A stretch of 64,000 bases of DNA from Thermoproteota archaeon. Lineage in GTDB: Archaea; Korarchaeota; JAOZGF01; JAOZFZ01. Both the position numbers and the translations under genes were made by a program. The notes beneath the pieces were generated by a model that saw only the letters and a program-made list of their open reading frames with translations, had not been told where the DNA came from and did not search any database. The stretch spans positions 602,449 to 666,448 of the forward strand of contig JAOZFT010000004.1 of NCBI GenBank assembly GCA_027492035.1, in the 5' to 3' direction. Positions 8,137-17,513 of this stretch are shown piece by piece. The first letter of the stretch is position 1. Each line of letters starts with the position of its first letter.

Positions 8137-9426
8137 TTAACTGTTTAAATCAATTATTTTCGCTCCTAACCTTCTCATTTCATTCAAAAAACCAGGATAT
8201 GAAACATCAACGCTTTCTTTTCCCTTAATAATGCTTCCACTCTCTAAGCCTATAGCTAATGAAGTGAAGGCCATAAACAGTCTGTGGTCGTTGTAGCTCT
8301 CAAAGACTCCTCCTTTTAATTTCTCTTTCCCCTTTATTACTAAACCATCTCTCTTCTCACTTATTTCCACACCTAACTTTGCTAACTCGGTCGCTAAGCA
8401 ATGTATCCTATCTGACTCTTTTTTTCTGGCGTGTTCAACTCCTTCAATAATTGTTTCCTTCTTGGTTTTAGTAGCTACAACCGCTAAAACAGGCAGTAAA
8501 TCCGGCGTGTCTTCTAAATTGAATTTTCCACCTTCTATTTCGCCAGCTTCAAAAAACAATTCGTTTCTTTTAACCTTTATGTTCTGCCCCATTTCTTTAA
8601 GGTACTCAATTATTTTCATGTCGCCTTGTGGCTCTGTGAAACTTAGTTTCCTCACTACTAAATTCGACTTTGAAACAGCTGCAGCCGCTAAGAAAAAAGA
8701 AATTGAACTGAAGTCTCCAGGAATTCTGAATTTTAAACCTTTTATTTCACTTTTAGGCTCCACCATAAACTCCTTAAATCCTTCATTTTCAACTTTTACA
8801 CCGTACTTTCCTAAAACATTTAAGGTCATTTCTATGTATGGTTTAGAGACTATTCTGTCCTTAACCAATATTCTCGTTTCTTCACTTGCCTTCACTGAAG
8901 AAATTAATAAAGCTGAAATAAATTGGGAAGATGTTCCTCCAGTAATTTCTGTTTCACCACCTGTAATTCCTCCTCCACTGACTATTACCGGTGGGAAACC
9001 ATTAAGTCTAGTTGACCATGCTTCCACACCTAAATCTTTGAGTGATTTAAGAAGAGGACCCATGGGTCTCTTTCTTAAACTTTCATCACCTGTTAAGACA
9101 CTGTATCCCTTTCTCACTAAACCTGAAATAGCTGTTAAGAAACGAATGGTTGTACCTGAATTTCCAGCATTTATCACATCTTCAGGGGTCTCTGGTAAAC
9201 CTATCCCCTCCACTACCAACTTCCTTCTTGTTCTTTTAACTTCAGCACCTAACTTCTCAACTCCTTCAATTGTTGCTTTAGTATCTTTTGAAAACAAAGG
9301 GTTAATTATTGTATTTCTTCCGGTAGTTAACAGCGAAACAACTACTGCTCGGTGGGTATAACTTTTACTTGGGGGGGCTTCAACTTTTCCCCTTATCTTC
9401 GTTGGGTAAACCTTGATTGAAGACAT
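8137..9426 (-). CDS. aroA: 3-phosphoshikimate 1-carboxyvinyltransferase (EPSP synthase)
   Basis: EPSP synthase joins shikimate-3-phosphate and phosphoenolpyruvate. Visible signatures are PSKSYTHRAV near residue 18, NAGNSGTTIRFL near 85, RKKESDRI near 340 and YNDHRLFMAF near 375, the classic set of the two-domain inverse alpha-beta barrel. Length (429) is typical. The start is ATG preceded by GGTGA. It lies 8 bases after the shikimate kinase gene in the operon. Confidence 0.96.
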   Translation of the reverse strand: MSSIKVYPTKIRGKVEAPPSKSYTHRAVVVSLLTTGRNTIINPLFSKDTKATIEGVEKLGAEVKRTRRKLVVEGIGLPETPEDVINAGNSGTTIRFLTAISGLVRKGYSVLTGDESLRKRPMGPLLKSLKDLGVEAWSTRLNGFPPVIVSGGGITGGETEITGGTSSQFISALLISSVKASEETRILVKDRIVSKPYIEMTLNVLGKYGVKVENEGFKEFMVEPKSEIKGLKFRIPGDFSSISFFLAAAAVSKSNLVVRKLSFTEPQGDMKIIEYLKEMGQNIKVKRNELFFEAGEIEGGKFNLEDTPDLLPVLAVVATKTKKETIIEGVEHARKKESDRIHCLATELAKLGVEISEKRDGLVIKGKEKLKGGVFESYNDHRLFMAFTSLAIGLESGSIIKGKESVDVSYPGFLNEMRRLGAKIIDLNS

Positions 9427-9434
9427 TTTTTAGT

Positions 9435-10307
9435 TCACCACTTCCCTGCTTTATTTTTTGAATTAACTTCTGTAACAATCAATTCCCCTTTGAATTCTCT
9501 CCATCTCTCAATAATCTCTCTACAGGTCTCTTTCTCACAAATAGCAAACATGGAAGGGCCTGTACCTGAAACTCCTGCTGTCAATGCACCTGTTTCTACG
9601 GCTTCAATTAAAGGAGCTGTTTCCAAGTTTAACACTGCGGAAATAAGTAATCCGTTCAAGAAAGAAGCTTCCCAATACTTTCCTTTCAAAGCTAAATTGA
9701 AAGCCTCCTCTGACAAGGAACTGAGCTTCTCCATCTTTTTCACGTTCACCTTAATTGTGTAAACCTTCTTTTTAGGTACTAATATCACAACCTTAAACTC
9801 CCTTAACTCCTCTCTCCTAATTAGTTTCTTCTTTAAGTTGTCTGTGAAAACTATTCCTCCGAAAAAGGAGGCGGATGCGTCATCTAAAGCCCCTGTAACT
9901 GAAACTTTAGCTTTTAAAGATGCCTCAACTCCTAACTTAACAGCTTCCAAGTCCTTTATTTTCCTTTTTAGGGCGTAAGCTGTAGCCAATACTGTAGCGT
10001 TAGCTGCAGCGCTTGAACTTTTCAACCCTCTTGCTATAGGTATTTCTGAAAAAGTTTTCACGCGGGCCCCATACTCGGTAGCTTTAAAATATCTCAAAGT
10101 TGCCTTTACCGCTTCCTTAACCAGTTCAGGGTTTTCTTGTGGATTGTTTAGGATTTCAACAATTACTTCCTCCTCTCCTTCAACAAGTTCCACTTCAGCC
10201 TTTGTTTCTAGTTTCACACCTATAGCCACTCCCTTCTTGGCAGGTATGGCATTCACCACTGTTACAGCTCCAAAAGCTCTGGCTCTACCTTTCAAATCCT
10301 TTTTCAA
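9435..10307 (-). CDS. aroK: archaeal shikimate kinase (GHMP family)
   Basis: This 290-residue kinase is not the bacterial P-loop AroK but the archaeal GHMP-superfamily replacement. The ATP-binding motif ARGLKSSSAAANATVLA is at about residues 90-106, and the C-terminal glycine motif GVSGTGPSMFAI is present. It phosphorylates shikimate with ATP. The TTG start lies behind GGTGA and overlaps the aroE end by 23 bases. Position between aroE and aroA supports shikimate rather than homoserine or mevalonate as substrate. Confidence 0.93.
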   Translation of the reverse strand: MKKDLKGRARAFGAVTVVNAIPAKKGVAIGVKLETKAEVELVEGEEEVIVEILNNPQENPELVKEAVKATLRYFKATEYGARVKTFSEIPIARGLKSSSAAANATVLATAYALKRKIKDLEAVKLGVEASLKAKVSVTGALDDASASFFGGIVFTDNLKKKLIRREELREFKVVILVPKKKVYTIKVNVKKMEKLSSLSEEAFNLALKGKYWEASFLNGLLISAVLNLETAPLIEAVETGALTAGVSGTGPSMFAICEKETCREIIERWREFKGELIVTEVNSKNKAGKW

Positions 10308-11175
10308 GTGTTTTCACCACGGCTTCTTTCATTTTCTTTAAAGGGGGTTTTTTTCCAGTCCATATTTTGAAAGAAGCTGCACCTTGCCCAACCAACATGT
10401 CTAATCCGTTTATTACTTCAGCCCCTTTTTCTTCAGCTAAGTGGAGAGTTTTAGTCTTTAATGGATTGTATATTACATCGAAAACTGTGTGGTATGGTTG
10501 AAAAAGATTTTTCGGGATCAATGATTCTTCAGTGTTTGGGTACATGCCTACAGGTGTAGCGTTAACAATTAAATCAGATTTAGGGATTGCTTTTTTGAGT
10601 GAGTTCATGTTTAGTTTTTCAGCTTCCAAAACAGTTTCTCCCCCTTTTAGTTTATTGAAGAACTTAATAAGTTCTTTCGCTCTTTCAACTGTTCTGTTAA
10701 GCACAATTATTTTTTCAACATTTTCTTTGATCAAGAAATAAATTACTGCTTTTGCAGCTCCTCCAGCCCCCAAAACAACAGCCCTTTTATTCTTCACTTT
10801 AATTTTACGCTTTCTAAAAGTGGCTTCCACGCCTTCAACATCTGTGTTGAAACCTATTAACTCACCATTCCTGTTCAGTACAGTGTTCACTGCTTTCATT
10901 TGTTGTGCCGATTCATCTAAGTCATCAAGGTAACGCATAATTTCTTCCTTGTAAGGTATTGTTACGTTAAATCCCCCAACTCCCAACCCCCTTAATCCCT
11001 CCACAACCTTTCTAAGCATGATCCTTTCAATATTGAACGCTAAATATACTCTGTTCATTTTCAACTCTTTGAAAGCTTCATTTTGCATTAGAGGGGAGAG
11101 GGAGTGGTTAACAGGTAACCCTATTAAACAATAAAGTGTAGGTGGCCTATTACTCTGTTCTACTGGCCAGAACAT
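10285..11175 (-). CDS. aroE: shikimate dehydrogenase
   Basis: The protein reduces 3-dehydroshikimate to shikimate with NADPH. Motifs are NHSLSPLMQN (substrate serines), GFNVTIPYKE with the catalytic lysine, NTDVEG, the nucleotide-binding GAGGAAKA near residue 137, and NATPVGM. Length (296) is normal. The start overlaps the aroD end by 26 bases; a few N-terminal residues may belong to a later start. Confidence 0.95.
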   Translation of the reverse strand: MFWPVEQSNRPPTLYCLIGLPVNHSLSPLMQNEAFKELKMNRVYLAFNIERIMLRKVVEGLRGLGVGGFNVTIPYKEEIMRYLDDLDESAQQMKAVNTVLNRNGELIGFNTDVEGVEATFRKRKIKVKNKRAVVLGAGGAAKAVIYFLIKENVEKIIVLNRTVERAKELIKFFNKLKGGETVLEAEKLNMNSLKKAIPKSDLIVNATPVGMYPNTEESLIPKNLFQPYHTVFDVIYNPLKTKTLHLAEEKGAEVINGLDMLVGQGAASFKIWTGKKPPLKKMKEAVVKTLEKGFER

Positions 11176-11857
11176 TTAGAAAACCTCTTAACTCATTGAT
11201 GGAGGGCTGTCCAGGAGCTGCTTTTTCATTCGGTAATGAGCAGTATGTGAAGGGAGCGCCTAAATAAACACCTAAAACTCTTGAAATTAAACCTAAACTG
11301 CCCATGCAGAAAGCTATTAATTTCTTCCTTTTCACCTTGTACAGGTTCAAAATTTTCAGGTTGTCGCTTGTTTCTTTGGCAAATGTAACAATTTTCGCAA
11401 TGTCCCCTTTACTTTCTGCATCTTTTAACTTTTCATTAAGTGATCCTTCTTCAGGAGTCCCTGTGAAGTCATGGTGTGAAGCAATAACCTCTACTCCTTT
11501 TTCATCCATTAAGTCTAGGAGTGAAGGATTATCTTTTATGGTTTCAATTTCTAAATCGAAGAAGTGAGGGCTAAGCTCCGTTACTTTTCTCACAATTTCT
11601 AGCCTTTCCTTTTCCTGTCCCCTAAAATAACCTCCTTCCTCCTTTCTTCTAACTGTAAAAATAAACTTTGTCTCTTCTCCAAAATCGTGCAGTGTTTCAG
11701 CTATCTCTGAAAAGTTTTTTGATTCTTTAAAATTGAAAATGTCCCACCTAACCTCAACGTATTTGACACGGTATTTTCCTGTTTTTGAAAGCAGAAACTT
11801 GAGCTGTCCAGTTTTTTCAGGCATTAATGTAACACAAATTTTATCTGTAAGGTTCAT
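11150..11857 (-). CDS. aroD: 3-dehydroquinate dehydratase, type I
   Basis: This is a class I Schiff-base dehydroquinase of 235 residues. It has VEVRWDIF at the start of the barrel, ASHHDFTGTP with the catalytic histidine, IAKIVTFAK with the Schiff-base lysine, and YCSLPNEKAAPGQP at the lid. It dehydrates 3-dehydroquinate to 3-dehydroshikimate. It stands alone rather than being fused to aroE as in some bacteria and plants, but overlaps aroE. Confidence 0.93.
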   Translation of the reverse strand: MNLTDKICVTLMPEKTGQLKFLLSKTGKYRVKYVEVRWDIFNFKESKNFSEIAETLHDFGEETKFIFTVRRKEEGGYFRGQEKERLEIVRKVTELSPHFFDLEIETIKDNPSLLDLMDEKGVEVIASHHDFTGTPEEGSLNEKLKDAESKGDIAKIVTFAKETSDNLKILNLYKVKRKKLIAFCMGSLGLISRVLGVYLGAPFTYCSLPNEKAAPGQPSINELRGFLNVLASRTE

Positions 11858-11869
11858 TCTTGACTTCCT

Positions 11870-12925
11870 TTATTTTTCAAGAATAAACTCTTCAACTTCC
11901 ACACCGAAATGTCTAGCTTTTTTCTGAGAAAAATAAACAAGTACTTTGTCTCCCTTTCTTATTTTCTTGACTGAAACTGGGTTTCCATCTTTATTGACTA
12001 AATTTACTGTTTCAGCGTTTTGAAGAAGAATAGAGCCTGTTTCTTCCCCCGTTTTAGCTTTCAGCATTATTAATGGCCTTTTCTCTATTTTCACCCTTCC
12101 GACTACCACCTTCTCTGATTCACCCTTGAAATTAACAGTTAACACTTCATCCCCGCTTTTTAACTCAGACAGGTACTTTGTCCTGTTTTCATCCACTAAA
12201 ATGTAGCTATGAATTGGTCCTGCATTAACTCTGAATGGTCTGGTTTCTACAAAGGGATTTTCAATTGTTTCGCTGTGTACAAGGAAAAGGAAATTCCCTT
12301 GGTTACCTACAAGCATTCCTTCTCCCTTGTTTAGCATTGTTACAGTGTCAACACATGCTCTGTCACCTAAACCTGTCTCTTTAACTTCAAAAACTTCTGC
12401 CTCCACTAATTTTAATTTTTTAACGCTTTTTATTTGTGAAAACAGGGTTTCAAGTTCACTTTTGTTTCTAATAGGCACAATCACCCCGTCAACCCCCTTC
12501 TCCAGTATAGTTAATAATGTACCTATCTTTTCTTTACCTTTCTCAACATAGATTTTTGTTCCTTTTTTCTGTAATTTAGCGATTAAGTTTTCAATTGGAA
12601 TTATTCTCCAGTTTAGCAGTTCCAGTATCACTGACTCAGCCCCCTCTTCTGCAGCCTCCACAACTTTTGCTTCCTCTTCCCCCTTCTCTATTTTTAAAGA
12701 AACAGAAAATTTCTTAACTTGCGGATCAACTTCTCTTTTGTTTCTGTAAACCACTACGTCTGCCTTCTTTGAAGGTGAAATTATTGTGGCTCCCTCTATC
12801 CTTCTTTCTCTGATTTCTTCAATGTAGAACTTGTCCACGCCATGTTTCATGGCCTCTTCAACTATAGGGACTGTTTCCTCAGTTAAACAAGGCAGTTTAA
12901 TAATTATCTTTCCAAGTTTATTCAT
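11870..12925 (-). CDS. aroB': 3-dehydroquinate synthase II (archaeal type)
   Basis: This is the archaeal NAD-dependent enzyme that converts 2-amino-3,7-dideoxy-D-threo-hept-6-ulosonate (ADTH) into 3-dehydroquinate, replacing bacterial AroB. Conserved segments are [19 protein letters not shown] and [14 protein letters not shown] in the middle and [15 protein letters not shown] at the C-terminus. The start chosen is the ATG preceded by GGAGG at about nine bases, giving 351 residues; an upstream ATG at 12961 would add 12 residues inside the previous gene and lacks homology. The gene overlaps the end of the ADTH synthase gene by 8 bases. Confidence 0.94.
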   Translation of the reverse strand: MNKLGKIIIKLPCLTEETVPIVEEAMKHGVDKFYIEEIRERRIEGATIISPSKKADVVVYRNKREVDPQVKKFSVSLKIEKGEEEAKVVEAAEEGAESVILELLNWRIIPIENLIAKLQKKGTKIYVEKGKEKIGTLLTILEKGVDGVIVPIRNKSELETLFSQIKSVKKLKLVEAEVFEVKETGLGDRACVDTVTMLNKGEGMLVGNQGNFLFLVHSETIENPFVETRPFRVNAGPIHSYILVDENRTKYLSELKSGDEVLTVNFKGESEKVVVGRVKIEKRPLIMLKAKTGEETGSILLQNAETVNLVNKDGNPVSVKKIRKGDKVLVYFSQKKARHFGVEVEEFILEK

Positions 12926-13706
12926 TTTTGAAAGCCTCCAAAGCCTCCTTAACCGATGCATTTTCTAAAATTATCATTCTTAAACATTTGAGAAGTAAAG
13001 TTGGATTTTCAGCTTGGAAAATGTTTCTTCCAAAAGTTATTCCTGCAGCTCCAGCATCCATGGCTCCTTTAACCATTTTGAAAACATCCTCAACTGTTTC
13101 TTGTTTAGGTCCACCTGCAATCACCACAGGAACTAAACTTGATTCAACAACCTTTTTGAAACTTGCAACAGTTCCTGTATACGTTGTTTTAACTATGTCT
13201 GCACCAAGTTCCCCAGCTATCCTTGTTATGTGTGAAACAGTTGAAGGACTGAACTTATCTTTTATCTTTTCTCCTCTTGCATACATCATAGCTATCAATG
13301 GTAAACCGAACCTGTCACATTCATCAGCAACCCTTCCTAATTTAACAAGCATTTCATGTTCATTTTTTGCACCTATGTTTACATGTACAGAAACCGCGTC
13401 AGCTCCTAACCTTATAGCTTCCTCTATAGATGAAACTTGAACCTTAAAATTCGGTTTTAAACTTAAATCCGTGCTTGCTGACAAATGCATTATCAACCCT
13501 AGATTTGGCGGTTTTTCTAAGTTTCTTAGAACTCCTTTATGAACAATTATTGACGTTGCTCCTCCTTTCTCAATTTTTTCTATGGTTCCATATATCTCCT
13601 TCAACCCTTTAATTGGTCCCATACTTACTCCGTGATCCATGGGTACACAGATCATTTTTCCGTTCTCAGTTATCCTGCCTAAACGAATTATTTTTCCTAT
13701 ACACAT
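12918..13706 (-). CDS. aroA': 2-amino-3,7-dideoxy-D-threo-hept-6-ulosonate (ADTH) synthase
   Basis: This aldolase-like TIM barrel condenses aspartate semialdehyde with a deoxy-keto-hexose phosphate to ADTH, the archaeal entry to the shikimate pathway that bypasses DAHP. Segments seen are CVPMDHGVSMGP near residue 20, ADIVKTTYTGT with the presumed Schiff-base lysine, VPVVIAGGPK and GAAGITFGRNIFQ. Length (262) is typical for the MJ0400 family. A strong AGGTGG precedes the ATG. The upstream neighbours supply its substrate. Confidence 0.94.
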   Translation of the reverse strand: MCIGKIIRLGRITENGKMICVPMDHGVSMGPIKGLKEIYGTIEKIEKGGATSIIVHKGVLRNLEKPPNLGLIMHLSASTDLSLKPNFKVQVSSIEEAIRLGADAVSVHVNIGAKNEHEMLVKLGRVADECDRFGLPLIAMMYARGEKIKDKFSPSTVSHITRIAGELGADIVKTTYTGTVASFKKVVESSLVPVVIAGGPKQETVEDVFKMVKGAMDAGAAGITFGRNIFQAENPTLLLKCLRMIILENASVKEALEAFKNE

Positions 13707-13723
13707 TTCACTGACACTTCCAC

Positions 13724-14794
13724 CTATATGAAGCCTTTAACTTTCATTAACTCAGCTAAAAGTAGAACACATCCTGCAGCCCCCCTTATTGTATTATGTA
13801 CAAGTAAAGAGAAGAGTAATGTTTTCTCGTTTTTTCCATACCTTAACCTGCCGATTGTAACTGACATTCCTGGAACAGAGCCAGCTAACTTGTCAAATCT
13901 AGGTTGAGGTCTGTCTTTTTCTTCTCTAATTATTAACGGTTTTTCCGGTGCCGTAGGTAATTTCAGTTTCTGCGGTTCACCTATGAAATTCCTTATTTCC
14001 TCCTTTACTTCATCTAAATCAACTTTTTCCGACAGTTCCAAGTAAACATTTTCTAAATGTCCATCTTTAACAGGTACTCGGTTACATGAAGCATGTATCT
14101 TTACATTGTAATCTTTGAAGGAGTTGTTTTCAAGTCTTCCAAGTATTTTCCTTGTTTCATTCCCTATCTTTTCCTCTTCTTTTTCTATGTAAGGAATTAC
14201 ATTATCTATTATATCTAGTGAAGAAACTCCTGGGTAACCTGCCCCTGAAACAGCCTGTAAAGTGTTAACTACAACTTTTTCTACTCTGTACAAGTTTGTT
14301 ATCGGCTTCAAAGCCAGAGATAAACCAACTGTTGAACAGTTAGGGTCAGTAACTATGAAGCCTTCTGTTCCCAGTTCTCTCTTTTGTGCATCAATCACTT
14401 CAAGATGTTCAGGGTTAACTTCGGGTATAACTAATGGAACCATTTCATGGAGCCTGTAGGCGCTTGCGTTGCTTAAAACAGGGAACCCTTCCTTTGCAAA
14501 CTTAATTTCTACCTCCTTGGCTGCAGAGGATGGTAAGGACGAAAAAACAATGTCTACATCTAAATCTTTAGTGTTCACAGCCGAAATGTTCTTCTCTTTT
14601 ATTTCTTCAGGCAATTCGGTTGGTAACAGCCAGTTAACAGCTTCTCCATACCTTTTGCCGGCTGAACTGTAGCCGAACAATGTTTCTAGTTCAAAATAGG
14701 AGTGCTTATTTAACATGTCAACAAATCTTTGGCCAACTGCACCTGTCGCCCCTAGCAAAGCTACCTTCATCTTTCCCATTTCATCTTTCACCAA
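13724..14794 (-). CDS. asd: aspartate-semialdehyde dehydrogenase
   Basis: The enzyme reduces aspartyl phosphate to aspartate semialdehyde. It shows the NADP motif GATGAVGQRF, the catalytic cysteine in DPNCSTVG and the histidine in KIHASCNRVPV. Length is about 350 residues. Several starts are possible (TTG at 14794, GTG at 14791, ATG at 14779); GGAG lies at good distance from the first two. It overlaps the aspartate kinase end. Here its product feeds aromatic synthesis directly, as well as lysine, threonine and homocysteine branches. Confidence 0.95.
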   Translation of the reverse strand: MVKDEMGKMKVALLGATGAVGQRFVDMLNKHSYFELETLFGYSSAGKRYGEAVNWLLPTELPEEIKEKNISAVNTKDLDVDIVFSSLPSSAAKEVEIKFAKEGFPVLSNASAYRLHEMVPLVIPEVNPEHLEVIDAQKRELGTEGFIVTDPNCSTVGLSLALKPITNLYRVEKVVVNTLQAVSGAGYPGVSSLDIIDNVIPYIEKEEEKIGNETRKILGRLENNSFKDYNVKIHASCNRVPVKDGHLENVYLELSEKVDLDEVKEEIRNFIGEPQKLKLPTAPEKPLIIREEKDRPQPRFDKLAGSVPGMSVTIGRLRYGKNEKTLLFSLLVHNTIRGAAGCVLLLAELMKVKGFI

Positions 14795-16007
14795 ACTTTC
14801 TCCTTAATAAGTTTAAAGCCTCCCTCCTTCTACTCCAAGGTACGAAAAGCCTGATTGAGGAATGGATTGTAAGTAAACCAAAAACATTTATCTTAGCCTC
14901 AGCTAAAGGCGAAACTGCTCTAGCTATAACTCCAGGTGTCGTCTCAAGTTTTTTACCTTTTAAAGTAACTAGTGCTAAATTCTCTATTGTTGAAATAGCC
15001 TTGACAGCATTTTCCCTTCCTCTGTTGTCTATTACTTCATGTAATTTATTCAAGATTTCACTGGGGTTTCCATCAACATAGAAAATAACTGCCTTCTCCT
15101 CTGTTGAAATCGCAAGTATTTTCCCTTTGCTTAACTGAACCTTTTCAGTTAAAACTTTGAGGGTTTCAGGCTTACTTGCAGCTTTCCCTACCACCGTCAC
15201 CATGCAAACCGGTTTATTATAGCTTGTTAAACTGAAACTTAAAGCATCTCCCTCAATTACAGTTCCTCCATTCGTTAAGGATCCGTTGCTGATTCCTACA
15301 ATCCTTATCTTCATTCCCTTAAGTATATACTTCAAAGCCTTGTTAGCTATAACCTTTGCTCCACTTAAAGTTAAATAAGAAGCTTCTTCCACATTTATTT
15401 TGTTAAGTAATTTAGCGTTTTTCACTTTAGCCGGATCTGCAGTATAAAAGCCTTCAACATCCTTGACTAAAACAACTTCTTTCAAACCTAAACAGCTTGC
15501 AAGAACAACAGCAGTTAAGTCACTGCCTCCTCTACCCATAGTAGTTATTTCTCCCTTTTCTGTTTTGCCTAAGAAGCCACAAATTACAATATTATATCCT
15601 TTCTCAAGTAAAGGCTTAAACTCGTTTCGAATTTTCAATTTACATTTCTTTATTAACGGGTTTGCGTTACCGAAAACATTGTCTGTTATTATTGGCCAAA
15701 GTTTAGATGAAGGAGTAATTAATTCTATTTTTACATTCATTGTTTTCAAAGTGGAGTAAAGCAGTTTAGCAGCTAACTCTTCACCAGAAGACATAACTAA
15801 ATCCATGTCTCTCTTAGAGACTTCTTTAAAAGATGCTTTTTCAGCTAATTCAATGAGGCTGTCGGTCATGTTCTTTAAAGCTGAAACAACAATTACCAGT
15901 CTCTTCCCTCCATCAACCTCCCTTTTTACTAGTTCCGCAACTTTCCTTATTGATTTCCAGTCGGTTAGCACAGAACCTCCGAACTTAACCACTGATAAGT
16001 TCTTCAC
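14781..16007 (-). CDS. lysC: aspartate kinase with C-terminal ACT region
   Basis: This amino-acid kinase phosphorylates aspartate. It begins with VVKFGGSVLTD, contains TMGRGGSDLTAV near residue 160, and ends with two ACT-like segments (about 265-408) likely to bind an effector amino acid. The GTG start is favoured because GGAGGAGGT lies five bases upstream; an in-frame TTG at 16022 would place that ribosome-binding site inside the gene. It is the first gene of the aromatic operon. Which effector (tyrosine, phenylalanine, threonine or lysine) controls it cannot be read from the sequence. Confidence 0.94.
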   Translation of the reverse strand: MKNLSVVKFGGSVLTDWKSIRKVAELVKREVDGGKRLVIVVSALKNMTDSLIELAEKASFKEVSKRDMDLVMSSGEELAAKLLYSTLKTMNVKIELITPSSKLWPIITDNVFGNANPLIKKCKLKIRNEFKPLLEKGYNIVICGFLGKTEKGEITTMGRGGSDLTAVVLASCLGLKEVVLVKDVEGFYTADPAKVKNAKLLNKINVEEASYLTLSGAKVIANKALKYILKGMKIRIVGISNGSLTNGGTVIEGDALSFSLTSYNKPVCMVTVVGKAASKPETLKVLTEKVQLSKGKILAISTEEKAVIFYVDGNPSEILNKLHEVIDNRGRENAVKAISTIENLALVTLKGKKLETTPGVIARAVSPLAEAKINVFGLLTIHSSIRLFVPWSRRREALNLLRRKFGER

Positions 16008-16102
16008 AGAAACCTCCTCCAAAACTATTTATTGTTAAGGAAAAGACTGTGTTGTAAATGAGAAGTCTAAAAAAAGAAGCAGCATAATCTTGGCCATTTA
16101 AG

Positions 16103-16115
16103 TTGTTCAGAACAA
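16103..16115. promoter_or_regulatory. perfect 13-bp dyad upstream of aromatic operon
   Basis: TTGTTCAGAACAA is a perfect palindrome about one hundred bases before the aspartate kinase start. A weak AT-rich promoter-like stretch lies next to it (16121-16134), and a better one lies farther upstream. It is a candidate operator for a repressor of the operon; the cognate regulator is not in the window. Confidence 0.4.
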
Positions 16116-16230
16116 TTCCTTTAAGTAATAAACCCTTAAGTCTAGTTCTTCCTGTTTTTCTTACCAGTAATGAATTAACTCTTTCACAAACAATACGTAT
16201 CCCCCTTCGAAAGCACTGACTTACTGGGGT

Positions 16231-16240
16231 TATAAACTTT
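16231..16240 (-). promoter_or_regulatory. probable TATA box of aspartate-to-aromatic operon
   Basis: On the minus strand AAAGTTTATAA is preceded by GGT and A residues, a good archaeal BRE/TATA fit. It would give a leader of about 200 bases before the aspartate kinase gene, which includes the 13-bp dyad. Confidence 0.4.
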
Positions 16241-16497
16241 ACCGCCTCTCATAAAAACCAAAACCCCTTTTTCCATGTCTCCTTCAAAAATAATGAGAAA
16301 GTAGTCGGAAAAATGTTTTTAATTCCTTTATAAATTTTACGTTTTTTGAAGCAATAAGCACCTTTATTATCATCTATGTACTTTTTAAAACAAAAATCCT
16401 TGGCTATACCAACTCTTATGCGAAAACGTTGCAAAGAGGATGTGATAATTAAACAACCATTAATAACCCTTAAACCATATTTTTATCAAGCTAAGAA

Positions 16498-17513
16498 CTA
16501 AGCAACGCATTTGTTGAAACATGCCTTCTCATAATTTCTTAAATCCTTCTTACATAATTTTTTATTTTTTCCATGTCTTACTCTCTCCTTCTCCATCCCA
16601 ATATTATAAGCACAAATTAAATAATACATTATCCACCCGGAGAATTTACTCCATCTTTCCGCAAATTTTCTAACAATATCACCTGATTGAAGTTTTCCAC
16701 TGAAATAGAAGTGTGAAACTGCTTTTCTAGCTCTTGGATCATCTGGGACGCAGAGATTCATTCTGCCCAATGTCGTTACCAATACCGTTTCTGCAGTCCA
16801 CCCTCCAACTCCTTTGAATTTCATCAATTCTTCAATTGCGTCTTCGCCATTCATCTTTTTAAGCTTCTCCAAATCATATCCTTCAGTAATTTTTAACGCC
16901 AATTCTTTGATATATCTTGATTTTTGAAGAGATAATTTACATTTCCTCAATTCGTTTTCGTCAACCTTTGCCAATGTTTGGGGTGAGGAGAAATTATAAT
17001 ATGACTCGCCGTTAGTTTCGTCTTCTCCCCAAATATCTTAACTAAGGCTCCAGTTATTGCATAGGCTGCCCGTAAAGAAATCTGCTGCTGAATTATTACC
17101 CTAATTGCTCCCTCGAACATGCTTGCTCCAATTCCAGGTGATCTAAGGCCATAAAGTTTATCCTTTACCTCACAAAAGCGTTTCATCTTGGCTCATGAAC
17201 CTATACTGCTCCTCAAGGTCATCCCTTAATCTGAAAATATCTGTAACCTTCCCTAATAAATGCTTTTCTCTTCCGCATCTAACTTAGAGAACACATTAAT
17301 CCTTAATTTTGGTTTTTCCACTGTGCCAATGGAAACAACTATCTCAGTTATTTTCCCTTTCAATAAATTAATTCTTTCAATTAAGCCTTGTCTCCAATTT
17401 ACTTCCCGTTCAATACCTTCTTTGTTATTTCGTCCAACTTGTTCCTTATATCCTCCTTTAAGTACCAGGCTAGCCTTGGAAAGATACTCACCTTCCACTA
17501 AAACCTCTTCCAT
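16498..17513 (-). pseudogene. AlkA-like HhH-GPD DNA glycosylase, broken by frameshifts
   Basis: Three pieces of one base-excision glycosylase lie in different frames. The N-terminal piece ends near 17253. A middle piece, reading LLGKVTDIFRLRDDLEEQY, is in another frame. The first frame then resumes with LYGLRSPG and VIIQQQISLRAAYAITG. After another shift at the G4 run (16980-16983) comes the helix-hairpin-helix LMKFKGVGGWTAETVLV and the catalytic-type aspartate region CVPDDPRARKAV. At least three indels are needed: near 17250-17267, near the A4 run at 17174-17177, and at 16980-16983. The intact ancestor would have removed alkylated purines. Sequencing error is possible, but neighbouring genes are clean, so real decay is more likely. 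Confidence 0.8.

Larger units (their letters stand above)
16008..16497. other. intergenic region upstream of aromatic operon
   Basis: The region holds the predicted promoter and dyad. A 61-codon minus-strand frame (16249-16434) is rich in Lys/Phe, lacks a ribosome-binding site and resembles nothing, so it is not called. No other gene is seen. Confidence 0.5.

Noticed and set aside
8462-9361. 299-codon plus-strand frame opposite aroA
   Set aside because: Antisense shadow of aroA, whose motifs are complete on the other strand.
16249-16434. 61-codon minus-strand frame upstream of the aromatic operon
   Set aside because: Low-complexity Lys/Phe composition, no ribosome-binding site, overlaps the predicted promoter of the operon.
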